DNA of 64,000 nucleotides from JANPPS01 sp964242575 (GCA_964242575.1 CAXTCN010000016.1:1-64000); one strand, 5' to 3'; shown: positions 42,425 through 52,086, numbered from the stretch's first letter. The notes: generated by a model not told the origin, from the letters alone. Numbers and translations are program-made.

Positions 42425-43405
42425 ATGCGCATCCACCTGCAAAGCCAACCGGACGATGGGCACTTCGCGCTGACGCCAGAACAGTGGGACACCGCCTGCG
42501 CCCGCGCGCCGGACGTGTCGGACGGCCACGAGGTCTCGTTTGGCGACGACCCCGGCGCGTTCGCCGCCGCCCTGCGCGATGCGGAGGCTTTGGTGGCGCA
42601 AGCCAGCGGCGTGGCCACGCTGTTCCCGGTGGATGCGCCGCGTTTGCGGCTGATCTTCTGCACCTCCGCCGGCCTGGACCGCCTAGCGCCGTTCGACTGG
42701 CTGCCGCCGGGGGTGGAGCTGTTGAACAACCGCGGCACCCACGGCGCCAAGGCCGGCGAGTACGGCTTGATGGCGCTGCTGATGCTGGCGAATCGGATGC
42801 CGGCCTTCGCCACGGCGCAGCGCGAGGGCGCATGGCGTCCCGGGCACGGCACGGTCCTGGCGGGACAGCACGTGGTGGTGGTGGGCCTGGGCGCGCTCGG
42901 CGGCAGCGTGGCCGGGCACGCGGCGCGGTTCGGCATGGCGGTCACCGGCGTGCGTGCCCGGGCCGAGCCGCACCCGGACTGCGCCCGCGTGGTGACGATG
43001 GACGAGCTGGACACGGTGCTGCCCGAGGCGGACACTCTGGTGTTGGCGACGCCGCTCACCGACCTGACGCGCGGGTTGCTGGACCGGCGCCGCATCGCGC
43101 TGCTGCCGCCCGGCGCAGGCGTCGTAAACATCGGCCGCGGCGCGTTGGTGGACCAGGACGCGCTGTGCGACGCCCTGGACGCCGGCCGGCTCGGCGGCGC
43201 GGTGCTGGACGTGTTCGTGCCGGAACCGGTGCCGCCGAGCCACCGGCTGTGGGCCACGCCGAACCTGGTTATGACCCCGCATATGTCGGCCGATGACCCG
43301 GCCACCTACATCCCGCGCAGCCTTGACATCTTTTTCGACAACCTCCGCGCGCTGCGCGACGGCCGGCCGTTGCCAAACAGGTTCGATGTCGCGCGCGGCT
43401 ACTAG
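42425..43405 (+). CDS. D-2-hydroxyacid dehydrogenase (glyoxylate/hydroxypyruvate reductase type)
   Basis: A 326-residue D-isomer-specific 2-hydroxyacid dehydrogenase. The NAD(P) motif V-V-V-G-L-G-A-L-G-G-S-V lies near residue 140. The catalytic Arg is in V-V-N-I-G-R-G-A-L-V, the Glu in V-F-V-P-E-P-V-P, and the His in M-T-P-H-M-S. The N-terminal half is divergent, as in GhrA-like proteins. It may reduce glyoxylate or hydroxypyruvate. It follows the SpoU gene by ten bases and may be co-transcribed. It converges with glgX with only two bases between stops. Confidence 0.88.
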   Translation: MRIHLQSQPDDGHFALTPEQWDTACARAPDVSDGHEVSFGDDPGAFAAALRDAEALVAQASGVATLFPVDAPRLRLIFCTSAGLDRLAPFDWLPPGVELLNNRGTHGAKAGEYGLMALLMLANRMPAFATAQREGAWRPGHGTVLAGQHVVVVGLGALGGSVAGHAARFGMAVTGVRARAEPHPDCARVVTMDELDTVLPEADTLVLATPLTDLTRGLLDRRRIALLPPGAGVVNIGRGALVDQDALCDALDAGRLGGAVLDVFVPEPVPPSHRLWATPNLVMTPHMSADDPATYIPRSLDIFFDNLRALRDGRPLPNRFDVARGY

Positions 43406-43407
43406 GT

Positions 43408-45594
43408 TCAGTCCGCCGCCCCAGTTTCCGTTGCGGGGTGCGGCGCCGCCAGCTTGGCCTCCGAGTACGCCCGGTCCAGCACCAGCTCGAACAGCAACAA
43501 CGAGCGCCCGGTCACGACGTACTCGGTGCCGAAGCCGAAGCGCGTGTCGTCTGGCCCGTCCTCCTGGTTGGTGTCGATGGAGCAGCGCCACCCCAGGCCA
43601 CCCGGCACCTCCGGCAGAAGGAACGGCACGCCATCGTGGTATGAGTTCAGGATCACCAGCACCGTCGCGTCCGAACCGCGGCGGCGGATGCCGGACACCT
43701 GGGCGCGGCCGTCCAGCATGATGCCCAGGCACCGCGTGTGCTCGTCGTCCCAGGCGTCCTGTTCCATCTCCTCGCCCATGGGCGTCAGCCACGTCACGTC
43801 CTTGACGCCGAGATCCTCGTTCCACTCCGCGGTCAGGAACCGGGCGCGGTGCAGCACCGGCAAACGGCGGCGCAACGCCGTCAGTTCCGAAACGAAGCGC
43901 ATGAGGCCCCTGCCCCTGTCGTCCAAGTCCCAGTTTAGCCAGCTAACTTCGTTGTCCTGGCAATAGGCGTTGTTGTTGCCACCCTGGGTCCGGCCGAACT
44001 CATCGCCGGCCAGCAGCATCGGCGTGCCACGCGACAGCAGCAGCGTCGCCAGCATGTTCTTGATCTGCCGCAGCCTCAGCGCGTTGATGTCGGGGTCATC
44101 GGTCGGACCCTCGACGCCGCAGTTCCAGCTCTCGTTATTGCTGTTGCCGTCGTTGTTGTCCTCGCCGTTCGCCTCGTTGTGCTTCTCGTTGTAAGATGCC
44201 CAGTCGTTCAGCGTGAAGCCGTCGTGCGCGGTCACGAAGTTGACGGAGGACCAGGCCGGACGGCCGCGGTGGTTGAAGAAGTCGCTGCTGCCGGTGAAGC
44301 GGGTCGCCGTATGCTTGATGGTGCCGGCGTCGCCCTTCCAGTACGTTCGTATGTCGTCGCGGTAGCGGTCGTTCCACTCGGCCCAACCCGGCGGGAAGCC
44401 GCCCACCTGATAGCCTCCGGGGCCGCAGTCCCACGGTTCGGTGATCATCTTGACCTGGCTCAGCACCGGGTCCTGGCCGACCGCGCGCAGGAAGCCGCTT
44501 TCCTGGTCGAAGCCATAGCTCTCCCGCGCCAAGATGGTGCCGAGGTCGAAGCGGAACCCGTCCACGTGCATCTCGGTGACCCAGTAGCGCAGGCTGTCCA
44601 TCACCATCTGGATCACCCGCGCGTTCGACAGGTTCACCGTGTTCCCGGTGCCGGTGTCGTTGATGTAATAGCGCTTCTGGTCCGGCAGCAGACGGTAGTA
44701 GCTCGCGTTGTCGATCCCTTTGAACGAGAGGGTCGGCCCCTTTTCGTTGCCTTCGCAGGTATGGTTGTACACCACGTCCAGGATCACCTCGAGCCCGGCG
44801 GCGTGCAGGCGGCTCACCATCTCCTTGAACTCGGAGAACGCGAAGTCCGGCACGCTGGCGTAACGGCGGCTGGGCGCGAAGAACGACAGGGTGGAGTAGC
44901 CCCAGTAGTTCGCCAGGCCCTTTTCCACGAGATAGCTGTCGTCGGCGAACATATGGACCGGCAACAGCTCGATGCTGGTCACGCCGAGCCGTTGGATGTG
45001 CTGCACCACCTCCGGCGTCACCAGGCCGCGGAACGTGCCGCGCAGCGCCTCCGGAACGGCGGGATGCAGCTTGGTGTAGCCTTTGACGTGCGTCTCATAG
45101 ATGACGGTGCTGTCCCACGGCACGCGGGGCGCACGGTCGTCGCCCCAGGTGAACGCTGGGTCGATGACGCGGCCTTTCGGCATGAACGGGGCGCTGTCGC
45201 GGTCGTCGAAGGTGGTGTCGTCCTCGCCTAGCTTGTAGCCGAACAGCTCGGGCGCCCAAGTGATCTGGCCGACCACGGCTTTGGCGTACGGGTCCAGCAC
45301 CAGCTTGTTGGGGTTGAAGCGGTGGCCGTTCTCCGGGTCGTACGGGCCGTGCACCCGGTAGCCGTAGATCGTGCCGGGCCGGGCGTCCGGCAGGAAGCCG
45401 TGCCAAATCTCGTTGGTGTACTCCGGCAACGCGACGCGGCCGATCTCGGTCTCGCCGTCATCATCGAACACGCAAAGCTCGACCTTGGTCGCATTGGCCG
45501 AGAACAGGGCGAAGTTCACTCCAAGGCCGTTCCAGGTCGCGCCTTGTGGAAACGGGCGGCCTTCCTCGATGCGAAGGCTGCGTGAGACACTCAT
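43408..45594 (-). CDS. glgX: Glycogen debranching enzyme GlgX
   Basis: A 728-residue GH13 isoamylase-type debranching enzyme that hydrolyses alpha-1,6 branches of phosphorylase-limited glycogen. An N-terminal CBM48 (about 10-120, starting E-E-G-R-P-F-P-Q-G-A-T-W) precedes the (beta/alpha)8 barrel. The catalytic acids are Asp in D-G-F-R-F-D-L-G, Glu in M-I-T-E-P-W-D and Asp in T-A-H-D-G-F-T. The G-G-N-N-N-A-Y-C-Q-D-N motif after it is typical of GlgX. No other glycogen gene is adjacent, which is unusual because glgX often sits with glgA/B/C/P. AGGATAA precedes ATG 45594. Confidence 0.95.
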   Translation of the reverse strand: MSVSRSLRIEEGRPFPQGATWNGLGVNFALFSANATKVELCVFDDDGETEIGRVALPEYTNEIWHGFLPDARPGTIYGYRVHGPYDPENGHRFNPNKLVLDPYAKAVVGQITWAPELFGYKLGEDDTTFDDRDSAPFMPKGRVIDPAFTWGDDRAPRVPWDSTVIYETHVKGYTKLHPAVPEALRGTFRGLVTPEVVQHIQRLGVTSIELLPVHMFADDSYLVEKGLANYWGYSTLSFFAPSRRYASVPDFAFSEFKEMVSRLHAAGLEVILDVVYNHTCEGNEKGPTLSFKGIDNASYYRLLPDQKRYYINDTGTGNTVNLSNARVIQMVMDSLRYWVTEMHVDGFRFDLGTILARESYGFDQESGFLRAVGQDPVLSQVKMITEPWDCGPGGYQVGGFPPGWAEWNDRYRDDIRTYWKGDAGTIKHTATRFTGSSDFFNHRGRPAWSSVNFVTAHDGFTLNDWASYNEKHNEANGEDNNDGNSNNESWNCGVEGPTDDPDINALRLRQIKNMLATLLLSRGTPMLLAGDEFGRTQGGNNNAYCQDNEVSWLNWDLDDRGRGLMRFVSELTALRRRLPVLHRARFLTAEWNEDLGVKDVTWLTPMGEEMEQDAWDDEHTRCLGIMLDGRAQVSGIRRRGSDATVLVILNSYHDGVPFLLPEVPGGLGWRCSIDTNQEDGPDDTRFGFGTEYVVTGRSLLLFELVLDRAYSEAKLAAPHPATETGAAD

Positions 45595-45924
45595 TCAATT
45601 ATCCTGGACGAAGGGGAGGTTGGTAGCGGGCTACAAGCGCGCGCTGGCCCGGGCAGTTGCATACGATGGAGAAGCGGCCGCCCAAGCGCGCTGAAATGGC
45701 CTGGCGCTGCGCAACGCCAGTCCCGCCACGCTGCGAATGAAGATCCTGGTGGCCCGAAGCTCGGGTTCGCCGCCATGACGAGCTTTAGGTCCTGGGCACG
45801 AAGCAGGCTTGCGTGCCTGTGCCGCACACGCCTTACGAACAGCCTAAGAGCTACGCACCGATGGGAGTTTGCTTGGGCGTACAGAGGCGGCCAATCCGCC
45901 GCCTCCGTATTCCTGCAACGCTGT
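45595..45924. other. Intergenic region
   Basis: About 330 bases containing the glgX promoter on the minus strand. I see no coding sequence, RNA gene or clear repeat. Confidence 0.5.
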
Positions 45925-46467
45925 TTAGAACGGCCAGCGCGAGGTGGCGCCCTCGGTGCGCGCCGCAACCAGCAGCTTGGCCATGGCTTGGTTCGGGCCT
46001 TCCTGCGACGCTGTCCGCTCGATGTCCGGCCAGTTGAAGCGCACCGCGTCCGTGGCCCGGTCCCAGTGCGCTGCGGGTTCCGCTTCGGCGCTGGACTGGG
46101 AGCCCGGCGACGGCGGGACCGGCTCATCGTGTTCAGCCGCCTGGCCTGCCGGGACCGGGCTTTCGGCAAAAACCGGCGCCTCCACAGCCTCGGTGTCATC
46201 TTCGAGCAACGACGCCGCTGGCGCCTCCACCTCAGCCGGCGCTTTCGCCTTGCGGCCGAGCCGGCTTTGAGCCGGCGTCTTGTTCTTGCCGGGCTTAGCG
46301 GCCGTGTTGTCGATGTCCGCGGCCATGGACGCGTCCGGCGCTGGGACCGCCTTGGATTTGCGACCGTTACGCGCCGGAGCGGGCGCGTCGTCCATTGCCG
46401 TTAGATACTCCTCGGCGAGATTTGCCGTGGGTTCAGGTGCCTGGTTTGCTTTCGGTTTACGAGCCAT
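45925..46467 (-). CDS. Lys/Ala/Pro-rich disordered protein
   Basis: A 180-residue low-complexity protein of no known family. Three R-K-x-K-A repeats occur (R-K-P-K-A at 3-7, then R-K-S-K-A and R-K-A-K-A), the last two preceded by a Gly, spaced through a Pro/Ala/Glu-rich middle. The C-terminus is more ordered: D-R-A-T-D-A-V-R-F-N-W-P-D-I-E-R-T and N-Q-A-M-A-K-L-L-V-A-A-R. Short RKxKA repeats are reminiscent of histone-H1-like or AT-hook proteins, so DNA or RNA association is possible. The ordered C-terminus may be a partner-binding element. Isolated gene. Confidence 0.6.
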   Translation of the reverse strand: MARKPKANQAPEPTANLAEEYLTAMDDAPAPARNGRKSKAVPAPDASMAADIDNTAAKPGKNKTPAQSRLGRKAKAPAEVEAPAASLLEDDTEAVEAPVFAESPVPAGQAAEHDEPVPPSPGSQSSAEAEPAAHWDRATDAVRFNWPDIERTASQEGPNQAMAKLLVAARTEGATSRWPF

Positions 46468-46803
46468 ATGTCATCTCTCTCATGCGGGGAACGCCTGATA
46501 CGTCATGCGCGCCGTCATGGGAATGAGCGGCGTGCAAAGCCCATACACCGGTTACAGTTTAATTTCAGAAACTATCTTCGCACGTCAGGCGCAGCGCTCC
46601 CGCCAGCGCGCGATGCGCTGTCGTGGGAGCCGGACCAGATCAGCGGCAGGCCCATTCCTGCCCGGATTATGCAATGGTGAGGCGGGCATCAACTCAGGCT
46701 CAGATTGAATCAACACTATCAGCTAATGAGTACAATCTTCGCACGCGGCTACACCTTTTTACTGCTTGTTCCTCATGGAACTGCGATGCGAAAATCGTAT
46801 CGT
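46468..46803. other. Lower-GC intergenic region
   Basis: About 335 bases, richer in A and T from 46550 onwards than most of the window. It holds the promoter of the preceding minus-strand gene. Short open frames exist on the plus strand but none looks like a protein. No repeat noticed. Confidence 0.5.
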
Positions 46804-47748
46804 TCAAGCCGGAGCTTGTTTTCTGATGAGTGAGCGTCCCAGCCAGCACCACATTTTGTGTCGAACAGTGCTGACATAGTGACGGAGCACCACGTCAGAG
46901 CGCATTCTCCGGTGACGGTAAGTCGACCAGTCTTCAATCACTAGCAAGTAGCGGCTCGGGTCAAGTGGTTGACCATTCTCTTCATGCAACATCATGTGTA
47001 TGAGCGATTGCTCTTGAATGAACCCTATCTCGGATATGCTGGACAGTCGGTCGAGGAGAGGTGGCCAAACTGGCTGACGGAAAAGCACGAAGAAGCCAGC
47101 GTTGACCGGGTGAGTGACCGACGCCAATGGTCCGACTAGCTGAGGATCAAGCGTTGGATGGATGTCGGTCAGATAGAGGGGACGCTCATCGTGGTTGGCA
47201 AGCCGGCGAGCGAGGTCGTCGCCTCCGGGAAGAAAAAGCACGTCGGAATCGGTGTAGATCGTGGGTCCGTTAACTGGGAGATACACCTCCAGGGCGAGCT
47301 TTTTGCCCACGTGAGGCTCACGCCCGCTCATCATCCGCTGGACCTCCGGATGCATCTTGGCAGGCAGCACGTCTGCTAAGTTCCGCACTCGCACCGACGG
47401 GTCCACTTGATGCAGCAGCCTTCGGGTGTCGTCGGTGTGGGAGCCGTCGGAGACGACGTTCCAGTTCGTGGGCCGGCCGACGTAGCGCAGGAACGAGCGG
47501 ATGCTCGCGACCTGTTCGGCGACGTCCCGCTCGCTGGACAGCGACCAGACTTGGCAGGCTATTTCCAGGGGAGGACGGATAGGGCGACTGACGACCCAGG
47601 GCAACAACCGTCGGAACGCTTGACGATACGCTCGGCCTTCGAACTGGGCCGCGACGTACGCAGGCGAGAGGGAGGCAGGACGACGCATCTCAGGACCCCA
47701 CAGGTTTGTCAGCAGCACGCATTCAGAAGCTTCCGCGGAGCTCGGCAT
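46804..47748 (-). CDS. Putative GT-A-type glycosyltransferase
   Basis: A 314-residue protein I place among nucleotide-diphospho-sugar transferases by its I-Y-T-D-S-D-V-L-F motif (Asp167-x-Asp169), preceded by the K-L-A-L-E-V-Y-L-P region and followed by T-D-I-H-P-T, V-N-A-G-F-F-V-L-F and F-I-Q-E-Q-S-L-I-H. These fit the order of GT8/GT-A folds: DxD, then the acceptor loop with N-A-G-F. No signal peptide. The base composition is lower in GC than its neighbours and it stands alone between two intergenic gaps, suggesting acquisition. AGGGG precedes ATG 47748. Donor and acceptor unknown. Confidence 0.6.
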   Translation of the reverse strand: MPSSAEASECVLLTNLWGPEMRRPASLSPAYVAAQFEGRAYRQAFRRLLPWVVSRPIRPPLEIACQVWSLSSERDVAEQVASIRSFLRYVGRPTNWNVVSDGSHTDDTRRLLHQVDPSVRVRNLADVLPAKMHPEVQRMMSGREPHVGKKLALEVYLPVNGPTIYTDSDVLFLPGGDDLARRLANHDERPLYLTDIHPTLDPQLVGPLASVTHPVNAGFFVLFRQPVWPPLLDRLSSISEIGFIQEQSLIHMMLHEENGQPLDPSRYLLVIEDWSTYRHRRMRSDVVLRHYVSTVRHKMWCWLGRSLIRKQAPA

Positions 47749-47983
47749 CGCTGCCCCTGGTCACGTCCTATAACACGAAACGTTATTCTGAAACAAAGTA
47801 TGCGGAGCGGCGTCGCCACACTCCTTCTGCACTGCTGGCCGTGTTGCAGAGGCCTGTGCTGCAACGTTGCCGGTCCGGCATGTCGCCAGCGCACGCGGCC
47901 GAACTCCGGCCGCGCAGTCCGGGGTTATAGGCCACTCCCAACAATGCGGCGGCCTGCGCCCGCGTCCAGGACGCAAGGGCTTC

Positions 47984-49312
47984 TCATTGCGTAGGCCCGC
48001 ACGGCGCCAGTCCAGCCAGCGCCTCGGCATACAGCAGGCCGGTCCGGCTGCCGACCCCGTAATATTCCGCCCGCGCCCCGTTTACTGGGTCGAGGCTCAC
48101 GATGGCGTAGCCGTGGTCGAACACGGTCCCGTCGTCGCCGAGGCGCGGGCTGAGCAGCGGCGGCGGCGCCTGCAACTCCGGTCGTGTCGCGTGAGGCCGG
48201 TCGGCCACGAACATCGGGATCGCGCCGCAGCCGATGCAACGCCCGCGTTCGAGCCCGGCGAACGGGGCGTACAGCGCCATCGTATGCTCGTGCCCCCAGA
48301 ACCACGCGGCGACGCGTCCGGCGGCTGCGAAACGCTGGAAGCTTTGCATGAGATGAGGGTTCCAGGGGTCCGGACCGCCCGGCCCGATGCGGGAGGTGGC
48401 CGAGAATAGCGGGTGGTGCGACAGCAGGATGGTCTGGCCCGGGAACTCGGCGATGCGGGCGGCCACCCAGTCCTCCTCCGCCGGGTCAAGGCTCGTGAGC
48501 GGATGCAGGTCGAACGGGTCATAAGCGTGCAGTCCGGTGTCCATCGCCACGAACTGCCAGCGCTGGTCGGCGCTGCGCAGGCAGAAATAGCTGGCCCGCT
48601 GCCGCCATGCCCCCTCGTTCAGCCGCCCGATCAGGCCGTAGTAACCCTCGCCGCCGCTATACATGTCGTGGTTGCCGGACAGCGTATAGACTGGCGTGCC
48701 GCGCCGCGCCCGGTCGAGCGCCGCGTCCAGCGGGCGGCGGAAGTTGTCCTCGCACTCGGCTTCGGTGCCGGCGTAATAGATGTCGCCCAGGTGTATCAGC
48801 AGGTCCGGGTCGTGCCGGGCCAACTGTTGCGCGACCGCGGCTGCGGTGCGCCGCCCGGTGCCCCAGTCGCTCAGCAGCGCGACCCGCGCGTCTGGCGCGA
48901 TCTCGATCACCCCAGGCCCGGCAGTGTCAGGAGGCACATAGGGGATGCGCCGTCGGTTTCCGTCCGGGCCGAAGTAACCGAGGTAGCTCAGCAACGTCCC
49001 CGCCCAGCGAGGGTCGCAGCGGCTGCCGGACAACTGCTCCGCGAGCCGTGCCTGCGCCACGGGATCGTTGCCAAGCTCGGCCTGCAGCAGTTGGAGGCCC
49101 AGGCGGGCGCAGGTCCAGGCCTCCTCTCCCAAGCCGGCCGGGCTGGCCTGCGGCACCGGAGCGCCGGCGGCCTCTAATGACGCCACCGCGGCGGCGGCAC
49201 GCTCCAGGTCCGGCATCGGCCCGATGCGCTCCGTTCGCGCCGCGTCGGCGGCGGCGGCCTGGTAGATGGACAGGCGGTGGTTGCGGAAGGTGCGGAACGG
49301 CGCGCGTGCCAT
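47984..49312 (-). CDS. Metallophosphoesterase (purple-acid-phosphatase-like)
   Basis: A 442-residue calcineurin-like phosphoesterase. The five metal motifs are present: L-L-S-D-W-G-T-G, L-I-H-L-G-D-I-Y-Y-A-G, T-L-S-G-N-H-D-M-Y, L-S-H-H-P-L-F and W-G-H-E-H-T. The GDxxY arrangement with Tyr-Tyr is that of purple acid phosphatases. The first ~115 residues are a helical domain without a clear family. No signal peptide, so probably cytoplasmic. ATG 49312 has AGGA upstream; the open frame continues upstream by chance. Divergent from the RbsA-type gene. Substrate unknown. Confidence 0.85.
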   Translation of the reverse strand: MARAPFRTFRNHRLSIYQAAAADAARTERIGPMPDLERAAAAVASLEAAGAPVPQASPAGLGEEAWTCARLGLQLLQAELGNDPVAQARLAEQLSGSRCDPRWAGTLLSYLGYFGPDGNRRRIPYVPPDTAGPGVIEIAPDARVALLSDWGTGRRTAAAVAQQLARHDPDLLIHLGDIYYAGTEAECEDNFRRPLDAALDRARRGTPVYTLSGNHDMYSGGEGYYGLIGRLNEGAWRQRASYFCLRSADQRWQFVAMDTGLHAYDPFDLHPLTSLDPAEEDWVAARIAEFPGQTILLSHHPLFSATSRIGPGGPDPWNPHLMQSFQRFAAAGRVAAWFWGHEHTMALYAPFAGLERGRCIGCGAIPMFVADRPHATRPELQAPPPLLSPRLGDDGTVFDHGYAIVSLDPVNGARAEYYGVGSRTGLLYAEALAGLAPCGPTQ

Positions 49313-49486
49313 GCAGGGTCCTCGAAGACGTTGATGGATGAACTTACCCGGTGCGCCCGCAAGTCGCACGGCACCGTGTGGTCGCGCGCGGTAAAATGGA
49401 GTCGACGGCGAATTCCACCTGCGGTTAGCTGTTGTTAGGCGCCGCCACATGCAGAAGTTGGCGGCCATGACCGGGAGGACTCCACG

Positions 49487-51022
49487 ATGCCCCGCAATGG
49501 TGGCGCTGCTGCCCCACGGCTGGAGATGCGCGGCATCTCCAAGACGTTCCCGGGCGTGAAGGCGCTGAACAACGTGCAGTTGAAGGCGTGGGGCGGCGAG
49601 GTGCTGGCGCTCATGGGCGAGAACGGCGCCGGCAAGTCCACGCTCATGAAAATCCTCTCGGGCGCGCACCAGGCCGACCCCGGCGGCGAGCTGCTGATCG
49701 ACGGCGCCCCGGTCTCCATTACCGACCCAATCGCGGCCAAGCGGCACGGCATCGCCATTATTTACCAAGAGCTGGCGCTGGCGCCCAACCTTACGGTGGC
49801 GGAGAACATCTACCTCGGCACCGAGCCGGCCCAGCGGGGCCGCATCGACCGGCGCGCGATGCGGGACGGCTGCGCGCCGGTGCTGGAGCGGCTCGGCGCG
49901 CCGTTTACCCCGGACACCACGGTGGGCACCCTGTCCATCGCCGAGCAGCAACTGGTGGAAATCGCCCGCGCCCTGCACGCGCAGTCCAAGATCCTGGTGC
50001 TGGACGAGCCGACCACGGCGCTGTCGTCCCGGGAGACCGACCGGCTGTTCACGCTGGTGCGCCAGCTTCGCGCCGATGGCATCGCGCTGATCTACATCAG
50101 CCACCGCATGGCCGAGGTGTACGAGCTGGCCGACCGGGTCGCGGTGCTGCGGGACGGCGGCTATGTCGGCACCCTCACGCGGGACGAGCTCAGCGCCGAG
50201 GCCCTGGTGAAAATGATGGTCGGCCGCGACCTGTCGAGCTTTTACACCAAAACCCACGACCCGCACGGCAGCCGTGGCCCAGTGACGCTCCAGGTCAAGG
50301 ACATCACCGACGGCGGCCGGCGCGTCTCCCCTTGCAGCCTGGAGCTGCACGCGGGCGAGGTGCTGGGCATCGCCGGCCTGGTCGGCTCGGGCCGCACCGA
50401 GCTGGCGCGGCTGATTTACGGCGCGGACCCGAAGGCGGGCGGCACGGTGATCCTGAATGGCAAGGCACAGTCCTTCCAGGGGCCGGAGGACGCGCTGGCG
50501 GCGGGGGTGGCGTATTTGACCGAGGACCGCAAGGCGCTCGGGCTGTTCTTGGACCTGCCGTGCGGCACCAACATCAACCTCGGCGTGATCGAGCGCGACT
50601 CCGGCCGCGGCGGCATCCTGAACCTGGCCATGGCCCGGCGGCGCGCGGCCCAAGCGTTCGAGGCGCTGGGCATTCGTGCCGCCAGCCCGCAGGTGACCGT
50701 GGGCAGCCTGTCGGGCGGCAACCAGCAGAAGGTGCTATTGTCGCGCTGGCTCGAGACCGGGCCGAAGGTGCTGATTTTAGATGAGCCGACCCGCGGCGTG
50801 GACATCGGCGCCAAGTCGGAAATCTATCGCATTATCGACGAGCTCGCGAAGCGCAACATCGGCATCATCGTGATTTCGAGCGAGCTGCCGGAGATCATCG
50901 GCGTCTGCGACCGCGTGCTGGTGATGCGGGAGGGCCGCATCGCCGGCGAGGTGGGCGGCCCGGGCGGCGCGCCGATCACCCAGGAAAACATCATGGCATA
51001 CGGCGCTGGCGCTGCCGCGTAG
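49487..51022 (+). CDS. Sugar ABC transporter ATPase, duplicated domain (RbsA type)
   Basis: A 511-residue ATPase with two nucleotide-binding domains. The first has Walker A G-E-N-G-A-G-K-S-T, signature L-S-I-A-E-Q-Q and Walker B L-V-L-D-E-P-T. The second has a degenerate Walker A (G-L-V-G-S-G-R-T-E), signature L-S-G-G-N-Q-Q-K and L-I-L-D-E-P-T-R-G-V-D. The asymmetry is normal for RbsA/XylG/MglA. GGAGG lies ahead of ATG 49487. First gene of an ATPase, permease, binding protein, PfkB kinase unit. Confidence 0.94.
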   Translation: MPRNGGAAAPRLEMRGISKTFPGVKALNNVQLKAWGGEVLALMGENGAGKSTLMKILSGAHQADPGGELLIDGAPVSITDPIAAKRHGIAIIYQELALAPNLTVAENIYLGTEPAQRGRIDRRAMRDGCAPVLERLGAPFTPDTTVGTLSIAEQQLVEIARALHAQSKILVLDEPTTALSSRETDRLFTLVRQLRADGIALIYISHRMAEVYELADRVAVLRDGGYVGTLTRDELSAEALVKMMVGRDLSSFYTKTHDPHGSRGPVTLQVKDITDGGRRVSPCSLELHAGEVLGIAGLVGSGRTELARLIYGADPKAGGTVILNGKAQSFQGPEDALAAGVAYLTEDRKALGLFLDLPCGTNINLGVIERDSGRGGILNLAMARRRAAQAFEALGIRAASPQVTVGSLSGGNQQKVLLSRWLETGPKVLILDEPTRGVDIGAKSEIYRIIDELAKRNIGIIVISSELPEIIGVCDRVLVMREGRIAGEVGGPGGAPITQENIMAYGAGAAA

Positions 51023-51045
51023 CCGAGTCCGAGGGAGGAACCAGC

Positions 51046-52086
51046 ATGGCTGATGTCACCGAAAAGCCCATGGAAGCGCCGACCGCAGCGTCCAAAACCA
51101 GCACTGGTCTCTCGGCCCGGCAGGTGCAAATCCACAGCATGATCCAGGCGCTCGGCATGTTGCCGGTGCTGTTCATCCTGGCCATCGCGTTCCACTACCT
51201 CGGCGAGGAACGGTTCCTGTCCTCGCAGAACCTGTCCATCGTGGCACAGCAGGCCGCCATCAACGTCGTGCTCGGTGCCGGCATGACCTTCGTCATCCTC
51301 ACCGGCGGCATCGACCTCTCGGTCGGCAGCATCCTCGCGGCGTCCGCGATGGCGGCGCTGATCGCGTCATTGGTGCCGGGCTGGGGATTGCTCGGCGTGC
51401 CGGCGGCGTTGCTGACCGGCCTGGCGTTCGGCCTGTTGAACGGCAGCCTGATCGCGTTCGGCAAGCTGCCGCCCTTCATCGTAACGCTCGGATCGCTCAC
51501 GGCGGTGCGCGGGATCGCCCGCCTGATGGGCAGCGACAGCACGATATTCAATCCGGAACTCTCGTTCGCGGCCATCGGCAACGCCACCGTCCCCATCGCG
51601 CCCGGCGTCGGCATCCCGGTGCTGGCGATCATCGCCTTGGTCGTGATCCTGGTGTCCTGGTACATCCTGCGCCGCACGGTGCTGGGCGTATGGATCTACG
51701 CGGTCGGCGGCAACCCGGCCGCGGCGCGGCTGTCCGGCATCAAGGTATGGCAGATCCTGCTGTTCGTTTATGCCGTATCCGGGTTTCTGGCGGGCCTCGG
51801 CGGCGTCATGTCCGCCGCCCGCCTGTTCGCCGCCAACGGGTTGCAGCTTGGGCAGAGCTATGAGCTGGACGCCATCGCCGCAGTCATCCTCGGCGGCACC
51901 AGCTTCGTGGGCGGCATCGGCTCGATTTGGGGCACGCTGATCGGCGCGCTGATTATCGCCGTGCTGTCCAACGGCTTGACCCTGGTGGGCGTGTCGGACA
52001 TCTGGCAGTTTATCGTAAAAGGGCTGGTGATCATCGGCGCGGTGGCGCTGGACCGCGTTCGGTTGCAAGGCAGCGCCCGCACCTGA
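51046..52086 (+). CDS. Sugar ABC transporter permease (RbsC type)
   Basis: A 346-residue permease of the ribose-type family with a cytoplasmic N-terminal tail (1-40) and eight to ten membrane spans. Signatures are I-L-T-G-G-I-D-L-S-V-G-S-I-L-A, V-G-G-N-P-A-A-A-R-L-S-G-I-K-V in the coupling loop and I-A-A-V-I-L-G-G-T-S-F-V-G-G-I-G-S. It begins 23 bases after the ATPase gene, with GGAGGAACC before the ATG. The typical RbsC length supports a ribose- or fructose-like ligand. Confidence 0.93.
   Translation: MADVTEKPMEAPTAASKTSTGLSARQVQIHSMIQALGMLPVLFILAIAFHYLGEERFLSSQNLSIVAQQAAINVVLGAGMTFVILTGGIDLSVGSILAASAMAALIASLVPGWGLLGVPAALLTGLAFGLLNGSLIAFGKLPPFIVTLGSLTAVRGIARLMGSDSTIFNPELSFAAIGNATVPIAPGVGIPVLAIIALVVILVSWYILRRTVLGVWIYAVGGNPAAARLSGIKVWQILLFVYAVSGFLAGLGGVMSAARLFAANGLQLGQSYELDAIAAVILGGTSFVGGIGSIWGTLIGALIIAVLSNGLTLVGVSDIWQFIVKGLVIIGAVALDRVRLQGSART

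Noticed and set aside
41647..43305. Upstream extension of the pseudouridine synthase frame over the SpoU and dehydrogenase genes
   Set aside because: Homology starts at 41646; the extension is antisense to two intact genes and lacks sense.
49313..50653. Upstream extension of the metallophosphoesterase frame into the RbsA-type gene
   Set aside because: Low-quality His/Arg-rich translation antisense to a clear ATPase; ATG 49312 has its own ribosome-binding site.
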